From Anaerolineae bacterium (GTDB lineage: Bacteria; Chloroflexota; Anaerolineae; SSC4; Amarolineaceae), in contig CP059258.1 in assembly GCA_013693795.1 (NCBI GenBank), forward strand, positions 4,641,142 to 4,646,809: DNA of 5,668 bases, in the 5' to 3' direction. The notes below the pieces were generated by a model. It saw only the letters and a list, made by a program, of their open reading frames with translations. It did not search any database and was not told the origin of the DNA. Shown here one piece after another: positions 1 through 5,023 of the stretch. Each line of letters begins with the position of its first letter. Position 1 is the first letter of the stretch. The translations under genes were made by a program, and so were the position numbers.

Positions 1-66
1 CGCTATTGGATGCACGCGCTGCTGGCGGACTATGCGGCCGAGATGATGGAGCAAATGGGTCTGTGA
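1..66 (+). CDS. C-terminal tail of a probable STAND/NB-ARC-type NTPase (5' truncated)
   Basis: Frame 1 is open from the window edge and gives 21 residues before TGA at 64-66. They include YWMHALLADYA followed by AEMMEQMGL. In NB-ARC/AP-ATPase STAND proteins the winged-helix part of the switch region typically ends in a motif of the form YxxHxLLxxYA just before the TPR sensor, and this tail fits that form. The next gene starts 4 nt downstream and begins with residues resembling the 'RHxxYYL' linker that follows this motif in full-length STAND-TPR proteins. The TGA may therefore be real (a separate NTPase gene, same operon) or may be caused by a 2-nt loss near position 62, with this tail and the next gene forming one chain. 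With only 21 residues the family call is tentative. Confidence 0.45.
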   Translation, partial: RYWMHALLADYAAEMMEQMGL

Positions 67-186
67 TGAGATGAGCCGAGCCAGGCGTCAGCACGTGTTG
101 TTCTACCTGCGGGAGGTCGGTCACGGCCCGACGACTGGGCCTGGTTCAGTGCCGAATGGCCTCAGATTCAGCGCGCCTGGCGCGAA

Positions 187-639
187 GTGTTAGCAGAGCG
201 GGATGAGAGACTTATCATCGCCTATCTCGGCGCCTTTCATGATCTCCAGGAGCGTCGCAGTCTGTGGCAAGAGATTGTCGCCTGGACAGAAATCGGGCTG
301 GAGTATGTCCGTTTCTACGGAGACAAACGTCGCGAAGCGGTGCTGCTCGCCAACCTCGGCGCTGCTTGGGCGGCTCTTGGCGAGGTAAAGCGCGCCCTGG
401 AGCTTCAACACCAGCGCTTGGCCATTGAGGAGGCGTTGGGAGACGAGACTCAAATCGGTAGGGCGCTGGGCAACCTGGGCAGCGTATACCATCGCCTTGG
501 TGAGGTCAGTCGAGCCGTCGCGTATTACCAACGTGCTCTCGCCATCGCACGCAGCACGGGAGACCGCAGCAACGAAGGAATCTGGTTGCAGATGCTCGGC
601 TTTGCCTATGTAGATCTGGGTGATGCACAACGCAATTGA
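187..639 (+). CDS. Longest readable segment of TPR protein 1
   Basis: This is the piece of TPR protein 1 a gene caller would report, starting at an internal TTG. The correct frame already runs from about 130, so the TTG is not a real start: the upstream in-frame codons encode WFSAEWPQIQRAW, which is conserved in the neighbouring paralogue. It holds the end of the N-terminal module and two complete TPR units plus the start of a third. It ends at a false TGA (637-639) caused by a 2-nt loss in 'cgcaatt'; restoring it gives GDAQRAIEFYEQRL, a standard TPR helix B. Confidence 0.6.
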   Translation: MLAERDERLIIAYLGAFHDLQERRSLWQEIVAWTEIGLEYVRFYGDKRREAVLLANLGAAWAALGEVKRALELQHQRLAIEEALGDETQIGRALGNLGSVYHRLGEVSRAVAYYQRALAIARSTGDRSNEGIWLQMLGFAYVDLGDAQRN

Positions 640-1414
640 GTTCTATGAACAACGCCTGGCCCAGGCCGAAGCATCAGGCGATCAACACGGTATAGCCAAC
701 ACCCTGGACAGCCTGGGGAATGCCCATCGTAATCTGGGAGATGTTCGGCGAGCGATTGAACTGCACCAGCAAGCACTGGCGCTATTCCGGCAGATCGGTG
801 ATCGGTTGGGGAAGCCAACGCGCTGGGCAACCTGGGCATCTCCTATCACAGGCTGGAGCAGTTTCAAGAGGTAATCGCGTACTATCAACAGCAACTGTGC
901 ATTGCGCGAGATCGGCGACCGCCGCGGCGAGAGCAACGCGCTGGGCAACCTGGGGCTGGCCTACGCCGACCTGGGCGATGAGGCACGGGCCTGACCTATT
1001 ACGAACAACGCCTGGGCTGGCGCGGCTGATCAACGACCCGCGGCGAAGCTGCTACCTTGGGCAATATAGCGAACGTCTTGCGCCGTACTGGTCAAGTTCA
1101 CCAGGCGATCGAATTATTGGAGCAGGCTTTGGCTCTGGATAAAGAGACCAAAAATCTGCGCGGCGAGGGCATCCGACTGGGCAACATTGGGTTGGCTTAT
1201 GAGGCCCTGGGAGACATTGTACGCGCAGCAGTGCTATGAGCAGGCGCTAGATATCCATCGCCGGGCCGGCTTTCGCTCTGGTGAAGCGACATGGGCCTGG
1301 AACCTGGGACTGTTATACGAGCGGCTCGGACAACCCGCGGAAGCCGCCGAAATGTTCGCCATCACAGTTGATTATGAGCAATCTATCGGCCATCCCAATG
1401 CCGAGGAAGATGCT
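346..1414 (+). repeat. Nine tandem 120-nt TPR units in TPR protein 1
   Basis: Anchor codons (first Leu or equivalent of LGNLG) lie at 346, 466, 586, 704, 823, 941, 1057, 1177 and 1295. Intervals are 120, 120, 118, 119, 118, 116, 120 and 118. The shortfalls of 2, 1, 2, 4 and 2 nt match the frame breaks at 634, 811, 909, 991+1017+1041 and 1225 exactly. A perfect 17-nt core, gcgctgggcaacctggg, occurs at 463-479, 820-836 and 938-954, so these units are also close at DNA level. The 40-residue period, longer than the canonical 34, resembles kinesin-light-chain-like TPRs common in bacterial STAND and signalling proteins. Confidence 0.9.
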
Positions 1415-1505
1415 TTTCGGTTGGCGACGGTGCGTCAACTGGCGCAGTCGCAGGCAGACCCGGTCACTACGCTGAAAGCAGTTTGAATTGCATTCCTTAC
1501 CAAAC

Positions 1506-1510
1506 GGAGA
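1506..1510 (+). promoter_or_regulatory. Ribosome binding site for TPR protein 2
   Basis: GGAGA lies 9 nt before the ATG at 1520, inside the 33-nt gap after the previous stop. It supports 1520 as a real, independent start, and thus supports the paralogous ATG at 71 in the preceding gene. The gap shows no hairpin and no recognisable promoter. Confidence 0.65.
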
Positions 1511-1519
1511 CTCTCGCTG

Positions 1520-2008
1520 ATGAGTGAAGCCTGGCACAGGCATCTGGATTACTACTTGACGGGCATGCAAGCTCACCGCGGCGTCCCGACTTGGTTTGAG
1601 TCCGAATGGCCGCAGATCGAGCGGGCGTGGAACGCCGGTCAACGGCGGGGCGATGCGGCCACAAATCTCGGCTACCTCAACGCGGCGCTGCCCTCGATGG
1701 CGCCACTCGGACTGTGGACGACGGCCATCGCCTGGATTACGCTGGGCCTACCCTGGGTGCGACAAGCAGGCAACAAGCTCAGTGAAGGTGTACTGCTGGA
1801 GAACCTCGGTTACTCCCATTTCCTACGAGGCGACAGGGAGAGGGCGTTGGCGATCTACGAGAAGGCGCTGGCGCTTGCGGAGGCACATCCGCGCCAGGTC
1901 TACACAGGCTCACTGCTCGGCCGCGTAGGCGAGCTGGACGCCGCAATCGGTCAACCCCAACGCGCTGGTCTACTTGCAGAGGGCCATCACCATCGCTCGT
2001 CAGGCTGA
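1520..2008 (+). CDS. N-terminal readable segment of TPR protein 2
   Basis: This segment carries the true start of TPR protein 2, its N-terminal module and the first two TPR units. It is genuine to about codon 148. After 1965 the frame is wrong, and the last 14 or so residues (AGLLAEGHHHRSSG) are an artefact of the 2-nt loss. In the correct frame 3 the protein continues ALVYLQRAITIARQAED. Confidence 0.65.
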   Translation: MSEAWHRHLDYYLTGMQAHRGVPTWFESEWPQIERAWNAGQRRGDAATNLGYLNAALPSMAPLGLWTTAIAWITLGLPWVRQAGNKLSEGVLLENLGYSHFLRGDRERALAIYEKALALAEAHPRQVYTGSLLGRVGELDAAIGQPQRAGLLAEGHHHRSSG

Positions 2009-2343
2009 AGATCGCAAGGACGAAAGTCAGTGGCTGGACCGCATGGGCCGGGTGCATGCCACTTTGGGCCAGAATCAGGAGGCGGCCGCTTGCTTCGAGG
2101 AGGCGCTACAACTGGCGCGCGCCATCGGTCTCCAGGGACTGACCGGCTCTGCGCTCGGCAACTTGGCCAACCTCTACCTGGACGCCGGCGATCTTGACCG
2201 GGCAGTCCGCGTCTTGAAGAAGTGCTCCAAATCGCACGGCAAAAGGCGGATCGGCACGCCGAGGCGACGGCGCTGATCAACCTGGTAGCGGTCGCGGGAT
2301 CGCGGGCCACATCCGTGCCGCCATTGAGACTTACGAGCAAGCC

Positions 2344-3120
2344 TTGTCTATCGCCCGGCAGATCGGAGATAGCGATAGCGCGAATGCGTGCCTGGGCGGC
2401 CTGGCGGGCGCCTATCGGGTGCTGGGCAAGATTACGTTTGCCGAGCAGTACGCCGAAGAAGCGCTGCAATTAGCGCAAACTATCGGAGACGTCTACGGTG
2501 TGATGTCCTGGTTGAATGAGCTTGGAAGTCTTCAAGCCATGTCCGGTCAGGATGATCAGGCGCTTCTTTCCTTTCAGCAGGCGTTGGCGTTGGCAAAAGG
2601 GCCAGCAGGCAGCGTTTGGCACCAGGAGACGATTCTGAAAAGCCTGGGCAATTTCCACCTCCGCCGTGGGGAGGTTTCGGAGGCTCGCAGTTGCTACGAG
2701 GAAGCGTTGCCGTTGGCTGAAAAGATCGAAGACCGGGTCGGCCAATGCGCCCTGCTGGACGGTCTGGCCACCGCCTGCGAGGCAATGGGCGAGGTGCCAC
2801 GGGCTATCACGTTGTATCGCAGAGCGCTGGAAATGGCACAACTGTTCTCTGACCCCGGCCGAGAGGCAAGCCTCCTCAACAACCTGGAAGCAGCCTGCAT
2901 GCGCCTTGGCGATCTCGATGAGGCCCTGCGCAACCAGCAAGCGGCGCTGGCGCTTTTCACCAACATGGAGGATGTACGATCCGTCAGCATGACACTTGGG
3001 GCGTTGAGAAACACCTATGCGGCTCGGGGTGAGTCTGAGCAGGCATTGTCCTGCTACCGCCGCGCCATTACCCTGGCGCAGCAATCAGGCGATCAGCGGT
3101 CCGAGGCGGTCAGCAGTTAG
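2344..3120 (+). CDS. Longest intact segment of TPR protein 2 (central and C-terminal TPRs)
   Basis: This 258-codon stretch contains no frame break and six to seven complete TPR units with anchors at 2392, 2512, 2635, 2755, 2875 and 2995. One interval is 123 nt, giving one extra residue near VWHQETILKSLG. The apparent GTG/TTG-type start is not real: frame 1 TPR sequence (HIRAAIETYEQAL) already runs from about 2305, and the gene begins at 1520. It ends at the internal TAG discussed in the findings. Confidence 0.65.
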   Translation: MSIARQIGDSDSANACLGGLAGAYRVLGKITFAEQYAEEALQLAQTIGDVYGVMSWLNELGSLQAMSGQDDQALLSFQQALALAKGPAGSVWHQETILKSLGNFHLRRGEVSEARSCYEEALPLAEKIEDRVGQCALLDGLATACEAMGEVPRAITLYRRALEMAQLFSDPGREASLLNNLEAACMRLGDLDEALRNQQAALALFTNMEDVRSVSMTLGALRNTYAARGESEQALSCYRRAITLAQQSGDQRSEAVSS

Positions 3121-3285
3121 AATCTTGGGATTCTGCACGGGAGAGAAGGTGACTTCCGAGAGGCAGCAGCATTAATGCGTCGCGCGGTTGAGCTTGAGCG
3201 CGACCACGGTGATCCGGCGGCGCACAACCATGCCTTGATGTTAGCTCAGATTGAGGCGCTTCTGGCGGCAGGTGATACAGACTGA
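3121..3285 (+). CDS. C-terminal end of TPR protein 2 beyond the internal TAG
   Basis: These 54 codons plus TGA directly follow the TAG in the same frame and encode NLGILHGREGDF, then a TPR helix B (EAAALMRRAVELERDHGD) and a final short helix ending LLAAGDTD. Both the NLG motif and the 120-nt spacing fit the preceding array, so this is the real C-terminus. It would be missed because it has no start codon of its own. The final TGA shares its A with the ATG of the next gene. Confidence 0.75.
   Translation, partial: NLGILHGREGDFREAAALMRRAVELERDHGDPAAHNHALMLAQIEALLAAGDTD
3270..3276 (+). promoter_or_regulatory. Ribosome binding site for TPR protein 3, inside the end of TPR protein 2
   Basis: AGGTGAT matches the 16S-complementary GGAGGTGAT and lies 8 nt before the ATG at 3285. 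Together with the TGATG stop-start overlap it indicates translational coupling, with a ribosome finishing TPR protein 2 reinitiating on TPR protein 3. Coupling would need translation through the TAG at 3118, which argues that the TAG is not a true stop. Confidence 0.55.
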
Positions 3286-3509
3286 TGCAATCAACGAGCG
3301 ATCATTCACCCCAGCTCGCCCCAGCCATTGCTCACCGCGTCGAATACGATCGCCTGGCCCTGGCCGTGGGCGGCGACGACGGCCTGCGCCGCTGGACACA
3401 CCGCTTTGAGGGCGCCTGGCTCAATGGCCGCGCAGACGAGTGCCGCCAATTGCTGATCGGCATCAAGAGCAGCGGGATCAACCTGTCATCCGCCGGGCGG
3501 GCCACCGTG

Positions 3510-4706
3510 CTGCGCTGCCAGGGCTGCTGGCGCTGCTGCAAGAGGAATACCCCGCGCCGAAGCCGACTTCCATGCCGCATTGGCGCTGTATGAAGAGATC
3601 GGCGACGATCTCATAGTAAGTCGGTTGCTCAACGACCTGGGCACGCTGGATCAGGCACGCGGCGACCTGAATGCGGCGATCGAATATTACCGAGCATCCC
3701 TGCAGCGCCTCCCACTCGGCGAAGGCGAAACCGGCAACGCCGCGATGGTGCGCAATAACCTGGGCCTGGCACTGGTCAGCCTGGGTGAACGCCCGGCCGG
3801 GTTGGCTGAGTTAGAGCAGGCGCGAGCGATTTACGCGGCTGGGGTACCCGCAGGGCGTGGCGCGGGCACAGATCAACCTGGGCCAGCTGTACGTTTGGCA
3901 GGGCGATCAGGCCGCCGCACTGGCAGCCTACCAGGAAGCGTTGACGACTCTGCGCCGTTTCGGGAGACGCGTATGGTGGCCGAGGTGCTCAACAGCCTCG
4001 GTGTGCTGGCCAGGAATCAGGGGCAGTTCGAGCAGGCCATTGACTACTACACTCAGAGCCTGGCGCTGGCGCAGGAAGCGCATGATCTTGGCGGACAGGC
4101 GCAGGCGCTCGGCAATTTGGGCGCCACCTACCACCAGCAGGGCCGGACCGACCGGGCGCGGCCGTGTTACCGTGAGGCGTTGGCCCACCACGAGGCCCTG
4201 GGTGATCTGCGCGGCCAGGCGCTGATGTGGGGCAACCTGGGACAGTTGGACGGCCTGGATAATCGCTCTGAGGACGCACTAGCCGCGCATCGACGCAGCC
4301 TGAACCTCTATCACCGGGCGGGTGCAGAACTGGATGCAGGAATCGCACAGGTCAATCTGGCCGGCGTGCTGCGGATGCTGGATCGGCAAGACGAGGCCGA
4401 GGCGTTGTATTTGTCAGCCATCGAAACCGGCCGCCGGCTGGACGACCTGCGTCTACAAGACCGTGCCTTGGGCGGGCTGGGTATCCTGTGCTCCATGCAG
4501 GGTCGCTTTGATGAGGCGCGGGCGCTGCTCAGCGAGGCGCTGACCCTGCAACGCAGGCGCGGGACATTCCCGCCCAGATCGAAACCCTCTACAAGTTCGG
4601 CGTAGTAGCGCGATGAAGGGCAGAAAGAGGCGCAGCTCGCTGAAATCCTGCAGCCAGCGTGGGAGCTGGCGCAGGTGCACGATGCTGGGCGCTGGTTGGT
4701 GGTCAT
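3510..4706 (+). repeat. Ten tandem TPR units in TPR protein 3
   Basis: Anchor codons lie at 3510, 3628, 3751, 3869, 3988, 4108, 4228, 4348, 4468 and 4587. Intervals are 118, 123, 118, 119, 120, 120, 120, 120 and 119. The first 118 reflects two 1-nt losses (3525 and 3555); 123 is one extra codon; the other short intervals match breaks near 3839, 3963 and 4555. The right-hand edge is approximate, since the repeat decays into less regular helices after about 4620. Confidence 0.85.
3580..4605 (+). CDS. Longest open segment of TPR protein 3, with an out-of-frame middle
   Basis: The segment reads as 341 codons, but its start is internal and its end false. Residues 1-87 or so and 129-325 or so are genuine TPR sequence. 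Residues about 88-128 (GVPAGRGAGTDQPG onward) are the wrong frame: a 2-nt loss near 3839 and a 1-nt loss near 3963 sum to 3, so the ORF stays open through nonsense. The true frame 2 reading there is LGYPQGVARAQINLGQLYVW, then the rest of a normal TPR up to LTTLRRFG. The last 16 or so residues (RRRGTFPPRSKPSTSSA) are also out of frame after the loss near 4555; the correct reading is ARDIPAQIETLYKFGVVAR. Confidence 0.65.
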   Translation: MALYEEIGDDLIVSRLLNDLGTLDQARGDLNAAIEYYRASLQRLPLGEGETGNAAMVRNNLGLALVSLGERPAGLAELEQARAIYAAGVPAGRGAGTDQPGPAVRLAGRSGRRTGSLPGSVDDSAPFRETRMVAEVLNSLGVLARNQGQFEQAIDYYTQSLALAQEAHDLGGQAQALGNLGATYHQQGRTDRARPCYREALAHHEALGDLRGQALMWGNLGQLDGLDNRSEDALAAHRRSLNLYHRAGAELDAGIAQVNLAGVLRMLDRQDEAEALYLSAIETGRRLDDLRLQDRALGGLGILCSMQGRFDEARALLSEALTLQRRRGTFPPRSKPSTSSA

Positions 4707-4998
4707 CGCCTGGCTCCTGGGCGACGCCGCGGTGGACGAACGGCTGCCGCAGGCGTACAATTACTACGCCACAGCCGCCGCGCTCGCCCGTCAGTACGGC
4801 GATGAGCGACGGTATCGCATCAGCATGGACGCGATCCGCGGCAACGTGGAGGAGTTGATCGAACACGGTCGGTGGGCGGACGCTGCGTTCGTGTGCCAGT
4901 ACGTGATCGAGCATTGGGAGAAGCTGGAACTGGCGGAGTGGGTGGAGGATGGGATCGCGGAGATCAACGGCTTGATCCCCCAAACAGCGTCAGAATGA
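4609..4998 (+). CDS. C-terminal segment of TPR protein 3
   Basis: The segment starts at RDEGQKEAQLAEILQPAWEL in frame 1 and runs to TGA 4996-4998 with no further frame break. A gene caller would start it at the internal GTG 4675. It encodes degenerate helical repeats: WLVVIAWLLGDAAVDE, then YNYYATAAALARQYGDERR (a recognisable TPR helix B), then ELIEHGRWADAAFVCQYVIE. It continues TPR protein 3 after a 2-nt loss in 'gcgcgat', where frame 3 otherwise hits TGA at 4614-4616. Confidence 0.65.
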   Translation, partial: RDEGQKEAQLAEILQPAWELAQVHDAGRWLVVIAWLLGDAAVDERLPQAYNYYATAAALARQYGDERRYRISMDAIRGNVEELIEHGRWADAAFVCQYVIEHWEKLELAEWVEDGIAEINGLIPQTASE

Positions 4999-5013
4999 AC
5001 TATCGTGATCAGC

Positions 5014-5018
5014 GAGGA
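5014..5018 (+). promoter_or_regulatory. Ribosome binding site for the STAND NTPase
   Basis: GAGGA lies 5 nt before the ATG at 5024, within the 25-nt gap after the previous stop. It supports that ATG as the start. No promoter-like or terminator-like element fits in this gap, so the NTPase is probably co-transcribed with the TPR genes. Confidence 0.65.
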
Positions 5019-5023
5019 AAACA

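Larger units (their letters stand above)
71..1486 (+). pseudogene. TPR protein 1, about 475 aa when repaired, broken by eight small deletions
   Basis: Likely a cytosolic protein-protein interaction or sensor protein; no catalytic domain is seen. The ATG at 71 is chosen because MSRARRQHVLFYL aligns position for position with the start of the next gene (MSEAWHRHLDYYL). An N-terminal module containing WFSAEWPQIQRAW follows, then nine TPR units of 40 residues with anchor codons at 346, 466, 586, 704, 823, 941, 1057, 1177 and 1295, and a short tail ending at TGA 1484-1486. True frames: 71-127 frame 2; 130-633 frame 1; 635-810 frame 2; 811-909 frame 1; 911-991 frame 2; 994-1017 frame 1; 1020-1040 frame 3; 1042-1224 frame 1; 1226-1486 frame 2. 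Breaks are losses of 1 nt (near 128, 811, 991, 1017) or 2 nt (near 634, 909, 1041, 1225). Adding these 12 nt gives 1428 nt, a whole number of codons. The gene may be intact in the organism and broken only in this sequence. It may also continue from the upstream tail as one STAND-TPR chain. Confidence 0.8.
1520..3285 (+). pseudogene. TPR protein 2, about 589 aa when repaired, three deletions and one internal TAG
   Basis: A second TPR-only protein, paralogous to the gene before it. It starts at ATG 1520 behind a good ribosome binding site. The N-terminal module (MSEAWHRHLDYYL, then WFESEWPQIERAW) matches the first TPR protein, and the distance from the conserved EWPQI Trp codon to the first TPR anchor is 189 nt in both. 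Thirteen TPR anchors run from 1796 to 3235. True frames: 1520-1963 frame 2; 1965-2216 frame 3; 2219-2302 frame 2; 2305-3285 frame 1. Breaks are a 2-nt loss near 1965 and 1-nt losses near 2216 (GG) and 2305 (GGG). An in-frame TAG sits at 3118-3120, but TPR coding continues in the same frame and register to TGA 3283-3285, which overlaps the next ATG. Repaired length is 1770 nt. No enzyme domain, signal peptide or membrane segment is seen. A protein-interaction or sensor role is inferred from fold and neighbours. Confidence 0.8.
1796..3285 (+). repeat. Twelve full and one partial tandem TPR units in TPR protein 2
   Basis: Anchor codons lie at 1796, 1916, 2034, 2154, 2273, 2392, 2512, 2635, 2755, 2875, 2995, 3115 and 3235. 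Intervals are 120, 118, 120, 119, 119, 120, 123, 120, 120, 120, 120 and 120. The short intervals match the frame breaks at 1965, 2216 and 2305. The last two anchors lie at and beyond the TAG, at exactly 120-nt spacing, so the array continues unbroken across it. Confidence 0.88.
3285..4998 (+). pseudogene. TPR protein 3, about 573 aa when repaired, broken by six small deletions
   Basis: A third TPR-only protein. ATG 3285 overlaps the upstream TGA (TGATG) and has a ribosome binding site at 3270-3276. The N-terminal 75 or so residues (MQSTSDHSPQLAPAIAHRVE onward, with RRWTHRFEGAWLNGRADEC) differ from the module in the other two genes. Ten TPR anchors follow from 3510 to 4587, then a degenerate helical C-terminal part (RWLVVIAWLLGDAAVDE, ELIEHGRWADAAFVCQYVIE) ending at TGA 4996-4998. 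True frames: 3285-3524 frame 3; 3527-3555 frame 2; 3556-3840 frame 1; 3839-3964 frame 2; 3964-4554 frame 1; 4557-4610 frame 3; 4609-4998 frame 1. Losses are 1 nt near 3525, 3555, 3963 and 4555, and 2 nt near 3839 and 4609. Repaired length is 1722 nt, a whole number of codons. A sensor or scaffold role beside the following NTPase is inferred; no catalytic motif is seen. Confidence 0.8.

Noticed and set aside
190..630. Minus-strand ORF of 146 codons opposite TPR protein 1
   Set aside because: It lies opposite a clearly TPR-coding frame, has no recognisable motif, and is open only because GC-rich coding DNA leaves antisense frames free of stops.
720..1142. Plus-strand ORF of 140 codons in frame 3
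   Set aside because: The true TPR frames here are 2, 1, 2, 1, 3 and 1 in turn. Apart from 1020-1040, frame 3 gives Trp/Arg/Thr-rich sequence with no TPR motif.
1487..1519. Terminator or promoter in the 33-nt gap between TPR proteins 1 and 2
   Set aside because: No inverted repeat with a T run and no convincing -35/-10 pair; only a ribosome binding site is visible.
2470..3084. Minus-strand ORF of 204 codons opposite TPR protein 2
   Set aside because: It mirrors the most intact TPR stretch in the window, which has strict 120-nt periodicity on the + strand; the antisense translation shows no domain.
2344..3120. A separate gene starting at 2344
   Set aside because: TPR coding in the same frame begins upstream at about 2305, and before that in other frames joined by small deletions; the anchor spacing across 2273-2392 is 119, one base short of the ruler.
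71..4620. Programmed ribosomal frameshifting
   Set aside because: Seventeen breaks, with both -1 and -2 losses, no common slippery heptamer and no consistent downstream structure. Programmed sites are normally single and conserved.
346..4706. CRISPR array or non-coding tandem repeat
   Set aside because: The 120-nt repeats are divergent at DNA level but conserved as TPR protein motifs; there are no short identical repeats with unique spacers.
4311..4983. Overlapping minus-strand ORFs opposite the end of TPR protein 3
   Set aside because: The + strand here encodes TPRs in register and a continuous C-terminus; the antisense products are low-complexity Arg/Ser/Pro-rich shadows.
4999..5023. Regulatory element between TPR protein 3 and the NTPase
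   Set aside because: The gap is 25 nt and contains only the ribosome binding site; too short for a promoter plus leader.
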